Translations under genes and position numbers: made by a program
Notes under the pieces: generated by a model
The model's input: only the letters and a program-made list of their open reading frames with translations
The model's database searches: none
What the model was told of the DNA's origin: nothing
Part shown: positions 1-7,689 of the stretch, one piece after another
How positions within the stretch are numbered: position 1 is the stretch's first letter
How the letters are laid out: each line of letters begins with the position of its first letter
NCBI RefSeq assembly: GCF_010858045.1
Contig: NZ_JAAGVC010000014.1
Span: forward strand, 1 to 64,000
Length of the DNA: 64,000 nt
Source: Nocardia cyriacigeorgica
Lineage (GTDB): Bacteria > Actinomycetota > Actinomycetes > Mycobacteriales > Mycobacteriaceae
Direction: 5' to 3'

Positions 1-183
1 GTAGCCTGTGCGACCTCGCCATACGGTGGCGGACGCCGCGCGCCAGGGCCGGGCGGCGATTACTGAGGCTCTGGCCAATGGTGCCGGAGCGGCCTCGATT
101 GGTAGCGTGCGGGGGAGTGCATTGTCTCGATCGTCCGGCGATGGGCGGGTCCGGCGGCTCGCGAGGGTACAGAAGGGGGCTAC

Positions 184-819
184 GTGTCCGTGGACAACAG
201 AAGGTTCCATCGCGCTGGGCGCGTGCGCGCGGCGGTTCTGCTCGCGGCAGTGGTGGTCGGGGTTGCCGGGTGCTCCGGGTCGACCGAGGGTTCCCCGACG
301 GCGGTGGAGAGCACGGCGGCGAGCCCAGAAAGCGGTCAGACCTCGGGAACGGGGAGTGCGACGGGGAGTACTACCGCGAAGTCGGATGAGGCGGCGCTGT
401 GGGATCCGTGTGCGCTGCCGGAATCGGCAGTGTCCGGAACCGGGCTTGACGCAGCCTCAAAGGAAACTGGTATCGCGGAGGTTGATTTCTCCGACGCAGG
501 GTGGAAGATCTGCAGCTGGAGATCGACAGCAGGTTGGTACGACCTTACAATCTTCTCCGGTACGCCAACTCTGGAAGACGTCAAAGCCCGGCCGACCTTT
601 ACGAACTACACCCCCAAGACCGTCGGTGCGCACGAGGCGACTCAGTACGTCCCGGTCGGTGCTACCAAAGATCTGGAGTGCGCGACTGCCGTCGGACTCG
701 AGCAGGGCGTTGTCATGATCAAGGTGCAAGCGCGGGCGTCCAAGGGCGCTCAAGAGAACCCTTGCGTCGTGGTGGACCGTCACGCTGCTGACCTTGCTGA
801 ATACCTGCCGGAAAAATAG
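184..819 (+). CDS. DUF3558-family lipoprotein
   Basis: A 211-residue protein starting at GTG 184. The first 28 residues form a signal peptide with basic residues, a hydrophobic stretch and a lipobox-like VAGC ending at Cys29, so it is probably exported and lipid-anchored. A low-complexity Ser/Thr/Gly linker (about residues 30-65) leads to a globular domain that opens with DPCALP and contains conserved-looking Cys residues. This layout is typical of the actinobacterial DUF3558 lipoproteins, whose function is unknown. The next gene follows at once, with an AGGAGG overlapping this stop codon, so the two are co-translated and may act together at the cell surface. Recognition of the family is by pattern only. 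Confidence 0.8.
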   Translation: MSVDNRRFHRAGRVRAAVLLAAVVVGVAGCSGSTEGSPTAVESTAASPESGQTSGTGSATGSTTAKSDEAALWDPCALPESAVSGTGLDAASKETGIAEVDFSDAGWKICSWRSTAGWYDLTIFSGTPTLEDVKARPTFTNYTPKTVGAHEATQYVPVGATKDLECATAVGLEQGVVMIKVQARASKGAQENPCVVVDRHAADLAEYLPEK

Positions 820-829
820 GAGGCGGGTA

Positions 830-1231
830 GTGGGTGTGGTGGACCTCGGCGGAGTTGACCCGCAACAATGGCGAAACCTACTGAGCCAGGCGGAATCGGG
901 TGAGCTCACGCTCGACCCCGATGTCGGAGCAAACTTGGATGCGGTGTGCCAGACCTACCTCGACAAGCTGGACGATGTCCTGCTGAAAGCCCGTAACGTC
1001 GCGAACGTTGAAGGATTCGGGTCGTTTCCCTCCGGCGAGGCTCTGCGAGAGAAGTTCTCTTTCAAAGGCAGCGGGACCACCCAGTCGATTGATGCGGTGC
1101 TCCTGGAACATGTTGAGACAGTAAATTTGATCCGGCAGGTCGTAGCGAAGTCGATCGAAAACCTGAAGGCGACCGATCAGGCTACCGGCCAGCAGGTTAC
1201 GAAGACCGGGCAGGACCTTCCGCAGGGATAG
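830..1231 (+). CDS. Small helical protein coupled to DUF3558 lipoprotein
   Basis: The start chosen is GTG 830, because AGGAGG at 818-823 overlaps the stop of the upstream lipoprotein and lies at good distance; an in-frame upstream start at 794 has no such site. The 133-residue product has no signal peptide and no membrane segment. It reads as mostly amphipathic helix with a polar C-terminal tail, similar in general build to small ESX/WXG-like or PE-like helical proteins, but it has no WxG motif. The function is not recognised. Its tight coupling to the lipoprotein suggests a shared role in the envelope. Confidence 0.75.
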   Translation: MGVVDLGGVDPQQWRNLLSQAESGELTLDPDVGANLDAVCQTYLDKLDDVLLKARNVANVEGFGSFPSGEALREKFSFKGSGTTQSIDAVLLEHVETVNLIRQVVAKSIENLKATDQATGQQVTKTGQDLPQG

Positions 1232-1382
1232 ACCGCGTTGCATGCGGCAGTTGGTCTGACCACTCTCGGACTTGCGAAGTGCTACCGCGAGAGTCGAGCC
1301 GCGCCGAAACAAGCACGAGCCCTGGACAGTCTGCCTGCCCAGGGCTCGCTGCGTATCAGCGCAGGTCGAAACTTGCCGCGTA

Positions 1383-1589
1383 CTACTGTCGGCTGAACTT
1401 ACCGCTCGCGACTCCGGCGGTGAATGCTGCCCACTCGGTGGGGCCGAAGACGAGCGCGCCTCCGCTCGGGTTCTTGGAGTCGCGGACGCCCACCAGACCT
1501 GCATCCAGGAACGCGACTTCCACGCAGTCCTTGACGGCGTCGCTGCGGCTGCTTTTGAACCACCGGGCGTCAGATAGGTCTTTGTTCAC
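1383..1589 (-). CDS. DUF397 domain protein
   Basis: A 68-residue protein starting with GTG at 1589. It carries the DUF397 pattern: a W-F-K-S-S-R-S stretch near the N-terminus, a central V-E-V-A motif, V-R-D-S-K after it, and W-A-A-F near the C-terminus. DUF397 proteins usually sit beside Scr1-type helix-turn-helix regulators in actinomycetes and are thought to work with them as small antitoxin-like or modulator partners. That is the arrangement here: the start overlaps the stop of the upstream regulator by 4 bp (GTGA), indicating translational coupling. Confidence 0.88.
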   Translation of the reverse strand: MNKDLSDARWFKSSRSDAVKDCVEVAFLDAGLVGVRDSKNPSGGALVFGPTEWAAFTAGVASGKFSRQ

Positions 1590-2467
1590 TGTAGAAACTC
1601 CTTAGCTGCCTGGCGGAGCAAGCCCCTGCTATCCACGTCATCCAGCGCAGAATCCTGGAATGCCTTGTACGCCTGATGGTACCGGTGCACATCCTTTGGT
1701 TTCTCGAAATACATGTCGCCAACCAGCCCCGGCACGTAGACCACAGGCGGCTCGATGGGAAGGCCCGCGCGGTTGGTACCGAACTCTAGGATCGTGAACT
1801 GACCAACCGCACGTCCACCCGGGATGCCCGCCTCGTTAGGCATGACTCGAATGGAGACGTTCGGCCGCGTGCTCAGGTCTGCGAGTCGTTTGAGCTGGGC
1901 GGCCATTGTCTTTCTGTCACCGATCGTGCGCCGCAGGACCGGTTCATGTAGGACGATGTCGACATCCGCCGGCTGACGCTTCCGCGTGACGATCATCTGC
2001 CGGTACTGCCGCAGCTGGACGCGACGTTCGTGTTCGGCGGGAGTCTCGCCAGGAAGCGCTTCCCGGACCAACGCCCGTGTGTAATCCGCCGTCTGCACAA
2101 TCCCCGGCACCAACTCCACGTGATACGAAATGAACTTCTGCGCCGCCGCTTCCAACCCCATGTACACGTCGAACGTCTCGGGGATCAGATCCCCGAACTC
2201 ATGCCACCAGCTCTTCTCGCTCGCCTGCCGCGCCAGCCCGACGTAGGCGGCGACGAGGTGGTCGGGCACCCCGTACAGCTCGCAGGCGGCTTCGACGTGG
2301 CTGATGTTGACTCTGTCGTTCTGTCCGTGTTCGAGCCGGTACAGGCTGGTGGAACCGATGCCGAGTAGGCCCGCTGCCTGCGGCTGGCTGAGTCCGGCGC
2401 GGGTGCGCCAATCCATCAGATAGCGGCCGAGCTGGCGGCGCGGCACGGTGGATCCGGTGTCCTGCAT
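1586..2467 (-). CDS. Scr1-family (DUF5753) helix-turn-helix regulator
   Basis: The start is taken at ATG 2467, preceded by GAGGAAACC; the open frame extends 13 codons further upstream without a clear ribosome binding site. The 293-residue protein has an N-terminal XRE-type helix-turn-helix (about residues 10-65, with LSQPQAAGLLGIGSTSLYRLE) followed by the long DUF5753 domain typical of actinobacterial Scr1 regulators. It forms a two-gene operon with the DUF397 gene. Such pairs are common regulators of development or stress responses in filamentous actinomycetes; the target here is unknown. Confidence 0.88.
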   Translation of the reverse strand: MQDTGSTVPRRQLGRYLMDWRTRAGLSQPQAAGLLGIGSTSLYRLEHGQNDRVNISHVEAACELYGVPDHLVAAYVGLARQASEKSWWHEFGDLIPETFDVYMGLEAAAQKFISYHVELVPGIVQTADYTRALVREALPGETPAEHERRVQLRQYRQMIVTRKRQPADVDIVLHEPVLRRTIGDRKTMAAQLKRLADLSTRPNVSIRVMPNEAGIPGGRAVGQFTILEFGTNRAGLPIEPPVVYVPGLVGDMYFEKPKDVHRYHQAYKAFQDSALDDVDSRGLLRQAAKEFLQ

Positions 2468-2886
2468 GGTTTCCTCCCCATCGAGGGCGGGCCGTTCGAC
2501 CCGCAAACGGGTAGAGCAATGGCACTGCCGCGGAAGCCATGCTGGGCTTTTACCTCACCCGGGCCGCCCGGCCCTTCGCCCACCACACCGCTCCCACAGC
2601 AGATGGTTCGCTGTTGCACACCAGACACCGCCCTGAAGAACCCCGAATCCAAGATAACACGCTGTGCCGACATGTAATGCGTTATGCCGCAGAAGAATTG
2701 GAGTTCGAACCTGCAATATTCAACGACTGAATATTCCACTCCCGATGCTGTAGCTCGTTGCCGCCGGCCATCTTCCGGCTGTCCGTCGCCCGGCGAAATC
2801 TGTCATACCCCCGCGCTAGGGTGGCACCACGAGCGATCGACACGGAGCGCGCTCGGATCGTTCCTCGAGAGATAAGGAGCCGTGGG
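2468..2886. other. Intergenic region with an AATATTC inverted repeat
   Basis: This 419-bp gap lies between the divergent Scr1-type regulator and the next plus-strand gene, so it must hold promoters for both. It is more AT-rich than its surroundings near 2640-2740. An inverted repeat, AATATTC/GAATATT with a 7-nt spacer (2715-2735), is a candidate operator. I see no supportable gene in it. Confidence 0.5.
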
Positions 2887-3444
2887 GTGGGATACGGCGT
2901 GATGCCCTATGCGGTCGAAACCAAGTACCTGAACGCACCGGCAACATTCACCTCCGATCCGGAGGATTTCTTCGACTGGATGTTGCAGGTGCATGCGCAT
3001 GCCCTCGACGAGGCCGCCATCCGCACGGCCCTACGCGAGCTCTTCTTCGCCCAGGAGCCCACCGGTTCCGAAGGCTGGGCCTACGGCTACGCGCTGAAGG
3101 TGCTGTGCGAACAATTCGGCGGCTGGTTACCCAATGGGCACTGGTATCCGTTCCGCAGCCATGGCTTCGATGCGGTCGGCGCGGCGCTGCGTGCCCTCGA
3201 TATCGACTTCGACCCCACCGACCTCATCTACTCCGGAGCCCCGGTCGACCTACCGCCGATCGATGACTTCCCTTCGATCGGCCACCTCGCCCTGGCCGAA
3301 CTGAAACCCCTCGCCGAATCCCTGACCGCCGCCGACCTGACCACCATCGAGGACGCCTCCCTGGTCGATTCCATATCCGAACTGCGCGGTTGGACCAATA
3401 CCTGCGTGGAACGTGGCTGCGACCTGGTCTGCTTCTACCACTGA
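2887..3444 (+). CDS. Conserved hypothetical protein, DUF7691-like
   Basis: The start is GTG 2887, eight bases after AAGGAG (2873-2878); the frame is open further upstream but without a binding site. The 185-residue product is acidic and soluble, with no signal peptide or membrane segment. Its opening (GYGVMPYAVETKYL) and aromatic-rich middle (GWAYGYALKVLCEQFGGWL) resemble actinobacterial DUF7691-type proteins of unknown function. The last 10 bases overlap the 3' end of the convergent methyltransferase gene. I cannot assign a function. Confidence 0.65.
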   Translation: MGYGVMPYAVETKYLNAPATFTSDPEDFFDWMLQVHAHALDEAAIRTALRELFFAQEPTGSEGWAYGYALKVLCEQFGGWLPNGHWYPFRSHGFDAVGAALRALDIDFDPTDLIYSGAPVDLPPIDDFPSIGHLALAELKPLAESLTAADLTTIEDASLVDSISELRGWTNTCVERGCDLVCFYH

Positions 3445-4604
3445 GCGCCCGATCGCGCCGCGCCACCGGCTCGGCCCACCGTCGACGACGGCACCAGCCG
3501 CCACAGCGAGGTGACCTCCCGCCGCCTCGCTTCGTGCAGCGGGTCGGCGGCGTCGGTCGCGCGAGCGTGCCGTGGTTGCGTATCGTGCCTGCTCACCACG
3601 CGCAGACCGGCGGCGGCGATGCGGGCGGGCAACGCGCCGCGGGTGCGCAGCCCGAGGTGCTCGGCGAGGTCGGACAGCACCAGCCAGCCCTCACCGGCGG
3701 GGGTGAGGTGCGCGGCCAGTCCGTCCAGGAAACGATGCAGCACAACGGAATCCGGGTCATAGACGCCGAGTTCGAGCTCCGAGCTCGGCTGCGCGGGCAG
3801 CCAGGGTGGATTACACACCACCAGGTCCGCGCGGCCACTCGGCCACAGATCGGCCTCGATGATCTGCACCCGGTCGGCGAACCCGAGCCGCCGCATATTC
3901 GCCGCGGCGCAGTCCACCGCGCGCCGGTTGATATCGGTGCCCACCACCCGCCGCGCCCCACGGCGGGCGAGGACGGCGGCGAGCACTCCGGTCCCGGTGC
4001 CGAGATCGAACACCGTCGCGGGTGCGGCGCCTCCGTCGAACGGCGCCTCGGCGACGAGGTCGATGTACTCCCCGCGCACCGGCGAGAACACGCCGTACGC
4101 GGGATGAATACGCGCGTCCAAGGCCTCGATCTCGACGCCGCGCTGATGCCACTGGTAGGCGCCGAGCACTCCGAGCAGTTCGGTCAGCGACACACAGGTG
4201 CTCTCGGTGGTCGCGCCGTAGGCGTGATCGCAGGCCGCGCGCACGTCGGGTGCCCGGCGCAGGTGCAGCGAATGGTCGGGCTCGAGCAGCACCATCATGC
4301 GGCCGAGTACCCGCGCGCGCTCGGTGCGCTTGGCGCGATGGCGATGGAACAGCTCCGCCGCCCCGTCTCCGGTCGGCCCGGAACGCGAGCTCTGTAGCCG
4401 GTCCACCGCGCGCAACAGTTGGCGTGCGTTGTGGAAGTCGCCGCGCCACAGCAGTCCGATCCCGTTGCGCGCCATGCGGTACGCCGACTTCGCGGTGGTG
4501 CGGTCGTCGACGACGACTACGCGAACCGGTGCCGGTGCATCGCTTTCGGAATGCCAGCGTGCGGAGCGGGCGATTCCGTCCTCGGTCCACTGGACCATCG
4601 ACAT
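3435..4604 (-). CDS. Class I SAM-dependent methyltransferase
   Basis: A 389-residue protein starting at ATG 4604 with GGAG eight bases upstream. The second half carries the Rossmann methyltransferase signature: DLGTGTGVLAAVLARRGA (motif I, S-adenosylmethionine binding), an acidic GTDIN end of strand 2, and VVCNPPWLPA. The NPPW motif is characteristic of the N-methyltransferases of the HemK/RsmC/RlmG type, which modify amino or amide nitrogen in RNA or protein. The N-terminal third has no obvious domain and may recognise the substrate. The precise substrate is not clear. Confidence 0.82.
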   Translation of the reverse strand: MSMVQWTEDGIARSARWHSESDAPAPVRVVVVDDRTTAKSAYRMARNGIGLLWRGDFHNARQLLRAVDRLQSSRSGPTGDGAAELFHRHRAKRTERARVLGRMMVLLEPDHSLHLRRAPDVRAACDHAYGATTESTCVSLTELLGVLGAYQWHQRGVEIEALDARIHPAYGVFSPVRGEYIDLVAEAPFDGGAAPATVFDLGTGTGVLAAVLARRGARRVVGTDINRRAVDCAAANMRRLGFADRVQIIEADLWPSGRADLVVCNPPWLPAQPSSELELGVYDPDSVVLHRFLDGLAAHLTPAGEGWLVLSDLAEHLGLRTRGALPARIAAAGLRVVSRHDTQPRHARATDAADPLHEARRREVTSLWRLVPSSTVGRAGGAARSGAQW

Positions 4605-4823
4605 GAGGTACTCCAGAACTGTTCGAAGGTGCCTTGTATCAGCAACGCTTCGAGCCGGAGTACGACGAGGCTATCTGGCTGTCACCAGGAGGGCACGGAC
4701 GGTCGCTCGCACGCTCGAAGCGCGGCAGCTCGGTCACCTAGCACCATGCCCATAGTCACGGCTGGATCCTTCCCGTCACGTAGGTCCATCCTCGCACAGC
4801 GGCACGCACCCCCGGGCGCCCGA

Positions 4824-5114
4824 TCAGGATTCCGGCGGAAGGATCGGCGGCGCGAAAACATCTTCCAGCGGGGTCGGCCCGGTGTAGCGCTGACAGTTGC
4901 AGCTCACCCATTCCCGCATGCCGTGCATGCCGCGCCGTGAGATCTCGGCGTGGCACTTGCTCGTCGAGCGATCGTGCAAGGCCAGGTCGTGCCCGCATCC
5001 GCAGCGCGGGCGAATCTGCTTCGCCTGCCGAGGCCGGCGCTGCGCGAACCGGCCGACAGCCCAGCCGACCAGCACCAGGCCACCGCCGACGGCGAGGCTC
5101 AAAGGATCCAACAC
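4824..5114 (-). CDS. Small membrane-anchored Cys-rich hypothetical protein
   Basis: A 96-residue product starting with GTG 5114. It has one N-terminal hydrophobic segment (about residues 5-24) followed by a basic stretch and a Cys/His-rich region (RCGCGH, KCH, CNC). This could bind a metal, such as zinc, on the cytoplasmic side. The ribosome binding site is weak. A 12-bp palindrome lies just upstream of the start. I do not recognise the family. Confidence 0.55.
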   Translation of the reverse strand: MLDPLSLAVGGGLVLVGWAVGRFAQRRPRQAKQIRPRCGCGHDLALHDRSTSKCHAEISRRGMHGMREWVSCNCQRYTGPTPLEDVFAPPILPPES

Positions 5115-5121
5115 CTTTGCA

Positions 5122-5133
5122 GTATACGTATAC
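5122..5133. promoter_or_regulatory. Perfect 12-bp palindrome GTATACGTATAC
   Basis: GTATACGTATAC is its own reverse complement and stands eight bases upstream of the GTG at 5114, in an otherwise GC-rich region. Its position over the promoter of the small membrane protein gene suggests an operator for a dimeric regulator, or part of an AT-rich promoter. No regulator is identifiable. Confidence 0.4.
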
Positions 5134-5289
5134 GCATAGCAGCCGTCACGACGAAAGCATGACCCACATCACGTCCGAGGGCCGTCACAACCACGGCGTG
5201 CGCGGCATCTAATGCGCGTTCAGTTCCACGACGGGAACCGCCGTCGGTGACCGGCCCGGCCCGGTCGCGCGCATGTCAGGAGAAAGCTC

Positions 5290-5679
5290 ATGAACCTCGC
5301 CCTCTGGATCTCCGCCGGACTGCTGGCCGCCATCGCCTTGTTCGGCGGCGCCTCGAAAGCGTTCATGCCCAAGGACAAACTCGACGAGCTGGGCGCGAAG
5401 TCCGGCGGCGGCTGGACCGAGCACGCGAGTTCCGGCTTCGTCAAAACCCTCGGCGTGGTGGAAATCCTGGCTGCGGCCGGCCTGATCCTGCCCGCCGTGC
5501 TCGACATCGCCCCCGTCATGGTCGCGGTGACGGCCGTGTGCTGGATCCTGCTGATGATCGGCGCGATGATCACGCACGCCCGCTACCAGCAGTACAAGTT
5601 CGTGGCGCTCAACTTCGTCTACCTCGCACTCGCGGCCTTCGTTGCCTGGGGCCGCTTCGGCCCCGAGTCCTTCAGCTGA
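5290..5679 (+). CDS. DoxX-like membrane protein
   Basis: A 129-residue protein with AGGAG at 5278-5282 before ATG 5290. Four hydrophobic helices are visible (about residues 3-25, 48-68, 72-90, 100-120). The first is followed by GGASKAF, the pattern seen at the start of DoxX/DoxX-like proteins. These small integral membrane proteins have been linked to redox homeostasis and thiol stress in mycobacteria, but the biochemical role of this subgroup is not established. It stands alone in the plus orientation. Confidence 0.78.
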   Translation: MNLALWISAGLLAAIALFGGASKAFMPKDKLDELGAKSGGGWTEHASSGFVKTLGVVEILAAAGLILPAVLDIAPVMVAVTAVCWILLMIGAMITHARYQQYKFVALNFVYLALAAFVAWGRFGPESFS

Positions 5680-5752
5680 GCCGCCCTCGGCCACTACTCG
5701 CTGACCACCGGCCCGGGCGCGGCGCCGCAGACTGGGATCAGGCGATGATTAT

Positions 5753-6451
5753 TTACGCCTGTCGGTCCCGGTGCCGAACCCACGGCCAGGTCATCAACGC
5801 CCACACCACGAGCAAGATGATCGCGACGGTGCCCAGATACCACGGCCACGGCCCCAGCACATCGAGCAGCGAGGGTGTCGAGGGTTTCCGGTTGACGAAC
5901 CCATAGTTGGTGCCGGCCAGCGAATTGAACACGAAGGTGATCGCCACCCACGCGATCGTCGCCCCCACCGCCAGCCGGTAACTACGCCAGTCGGGTCGCA
6001 TCCCGACACCCCAGGTCAAATAGATCGCAGCCCACACCACGAGCAGATGAATGGCCCAGAACCCCAGGAACTCGTAATGCGGGAAGTCCGGGCTTTCCAA
6101 CGCCGGTGACACCAATGCCTGCGTACTCAAGGTCAGGCACCAGTAATAGGTCAGCGCATAAGCCCACGGCCAACGTGTCAGCAACGCGACCCCCGACACC
6201 ACCGTCGCCAAGTCGGTCAGCCGCAATGGAACGGATTGCCCCACGGTCGGCGGAAACATGGTCGACCCCAAGACCACCAGATAGATCCCCAGGGTCACCA
6301 GCCCGAACGCCCGGCTGAACGCACTCGCGGCGCTGGTTTTCTGCTCCCGCCGCCCGATCACCACCACCGCGGCCGCCCCGGCCGCGAACACCGCGAGCAC
6401 AATCCAGTGCGATGGGCCGTACGCGGAGAACTCCCTGGCCACCGGGTGCAC
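5753..6451 (-). CDS. TIGR02206/YwaF-type integral membrane protein
   Basis: The open frame extends to 6595, but the upstream portion is a basic, proline-rich stretch without membrane character. Starts near GTG 6451 or GTG 6442, just after a GAGGG, give a protein that begins at the first hydrophobic helix. About six to seven transmembrane segments follow, with conserved-looking polar residues in LTYYWCLTLSTQAL and YLTWGVGMRPDWRSY and a C-terminal helix before a basic tail. This matches the TIGR02206 (YwaF) family of uncharacterised membrane proteins. The exact start is uncertain. Confidence 0.7.
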   Translation of the reverse strand: MHPVAREFSAYGPSHWIVLAVFAAGAAAVVVIGRREQKTSAASAFSRAFGLVTLGIYLVVLGSTMFPPTVGQSVPLRLTDLATVVSGVALLTRWPWAYALTYYWCLTLSTQALVSPALESPDFPHYEFLGFWAIHLLVVWAAIYLTWGVGMRPDWRSYRLAVGATIAWVAITFVFNSLAGTNYGFVNRKPSTPSLLDVLGPWPWYLGTVAIILLVVWALMTWPWVRHRDRQA

Positions 6452-6623
6452 AGCCCTCAGGGTAATTGGCCGCGGGCCGCGAAACCGGCGATTGGTCGGC
6501 CCGGTGCGGGGCCGCATCGATGTCGGTCGCCGATAGGTGATCATCGGCGTGGCCCGCATCGGTCCACCCGCCGGGTCGAAGCCGGATCCGATCATCGTGC
6601 CGACCGGAGCGGCCGGGGATAAG

Positions 6624-6659
6624 CGAAGGTCCCGAACGGAATTCCGCTCGGGACCTTCG
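6624..6659 (-). terminator. Stem-loop terminator after the MaoC gene
   Basis: CGAAGGTCCCGA and TCGGGACCTTCG form a perfect 12-bp stem around a loop that itself contains CGGAATTCCG. It lies 27 bases beyond the stop of the minus-strand MaoC gene and probably ends the kstD transcript. Confidence 0.7.
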
Positions 6660-6685
6660 TACCGGCCGGTAGCCGCAGGCAGAGG

Positions 6686-7549
6686 TCAGTCGCGGTAGCT
6701 CAACCGCACATCCGCCAGCACCGGCGCATCATCGCGCTCGACCACGCTCGCGCCGATGATCAGCTCGCCCGCACCACGCCAGATCCGGGTGCGGATCGTC
6801 TCACCGGGATAGAGCACACCGGCGAACCGCGCCCGGAAACCGGTGACGCGGGAAGCGTCGGAATCGAGCACGGTGTCCGTCGCGGTTTTGCAGACGATGC
6901 CGTAGGTGCACAGGCCGTGCAGGATCGGGTTGGGAAACCCTGCGGCGCGGGCGAATTCGGGATCCGAGTGCAGGGGATTGCGGTCACCGAGCATCCGGTA
7001 GAGCAGTGCCTGCTGCGGCAGCGTCGGCGTGGTGACGTCGAAATCCGGTGCACGGTTGGGCAGTTCGGACTTGGTGCTGGGGCCGCGTTCGCCGCCGAAA
7101 CCGCCCTCGCCCTTCGCGAAGATGGACGAGCGGGCCGTCCACAGGGGCGAGCCGTCGGAACCGGTGATGGTGTGCTCCTGCACCACGACCGCTGCCGAAC
7201 CCTTGTCCCAGATCTCGCTGATCCGCCCGGTGCCGGTCGCCTTACCCGACGCCGGAATGGGGCGATGCACCTCGATTTCCTGGTGGCCGTGCACCACCTT
7301 CGCCAGATCGATGTCGATGCCGGGGAAGCTGACCTTGGGCGGCTCGGTCTCGTTCAGGGTCTGCGCGACGGTCGCGAACGTCGGCAGCACCTGCGGGGTG
7401 CGGTCGTCGAGGTAGCGCAGTTCGGCGGGATCGGTCCAGCGCGCGCCCGCGCCGAGGCCGAGCTGATACAGCTGGACGTCGGACGCCGTCCACGCGAACT
7501 CCCGGCTCGGCAGTTCGGCGCCGAGCGCGATCTTCGGGTCGATGGGCAT
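6686..7549 (-). CDS. chsH3: MaoC-family enoyl-CoA hydratase of steroid side-chain degradation
   Basis: A 287-residue double-hotdog hydratase; AAGGAG stands seven bases before ATG 7549. The C-terminal half carries the hydratase-2 motif GDRNPLHSDPEFARAAGF followed by LHGLCTYG, with the catalytic Asp and His of the R-specific hydratases. It lies directly downstream of kstD on the same strand, the same partnership as Rv3537 (kstD)-Rv3538 in M. tuberculosis. There Rv3538 (ChsH3) hydrates an unsaturated cholesterol side-chain CoA thioester. The expected role is therefore hydration of a C-24 enoyl-CoA intermediate. The symbol is inferred from family and neighbourhood; multifunctional MaoC hydratases of peroxisomal type look similar. 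Confidence 0.75.
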   Translation of the reverse strand: MPIDPKIALGAELPSREFAWTASDVQLYQLGLGAGARWTDPAELRYLDDRTPQVLPTFATVAQTLNETEPPKVSFPGIDIDLAKVVHGHQEIEVHRPIPASGKATGTGRISEIWDKGSAAVVVQEHTITGSDGSPLWTARSSIFAKGEGGFGGERGPSTKSELPNRAPDFDVTTPTLPQQALLYRMLGDRNPLHSDPEFARAAGFPNPILHGLCTYGIVCKTATDTVLDSDASRVTGFRARFAGVLYPGETIRTRIWRGAGELIIGASVVERDDAPVLADVRLSYRD

Positions 7550-7689
7550 CAGTTCTCCTTGTGCATGATTGTGGACAAAACGGTGCCGCCGTCTCCGTCA
7601 TCCTGCCGAGCGGGGACGGTGCGCGGCAGCGGATCGCCCGCCTCGTGGGACGCGAGGCCCACCGCCCACCGCTCGACCCGGGCCATCTC

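Noticed and set aside
1..183. Possible 3' end of an upstream gene at the window edge
   Set aside because: Two frames are open and neither shows a recognisable protein; the gene cannot be defined from 183 bases.
4616..4741. Plus-strand open frame with coding-like sequence (LFEGALYQQRF...) between the methyltransferase and the small membrane protein
   Set aside because: No start codon except a late TTG and no ribosome binding site. It may be a remnant but the evidence is too thin for a feature.
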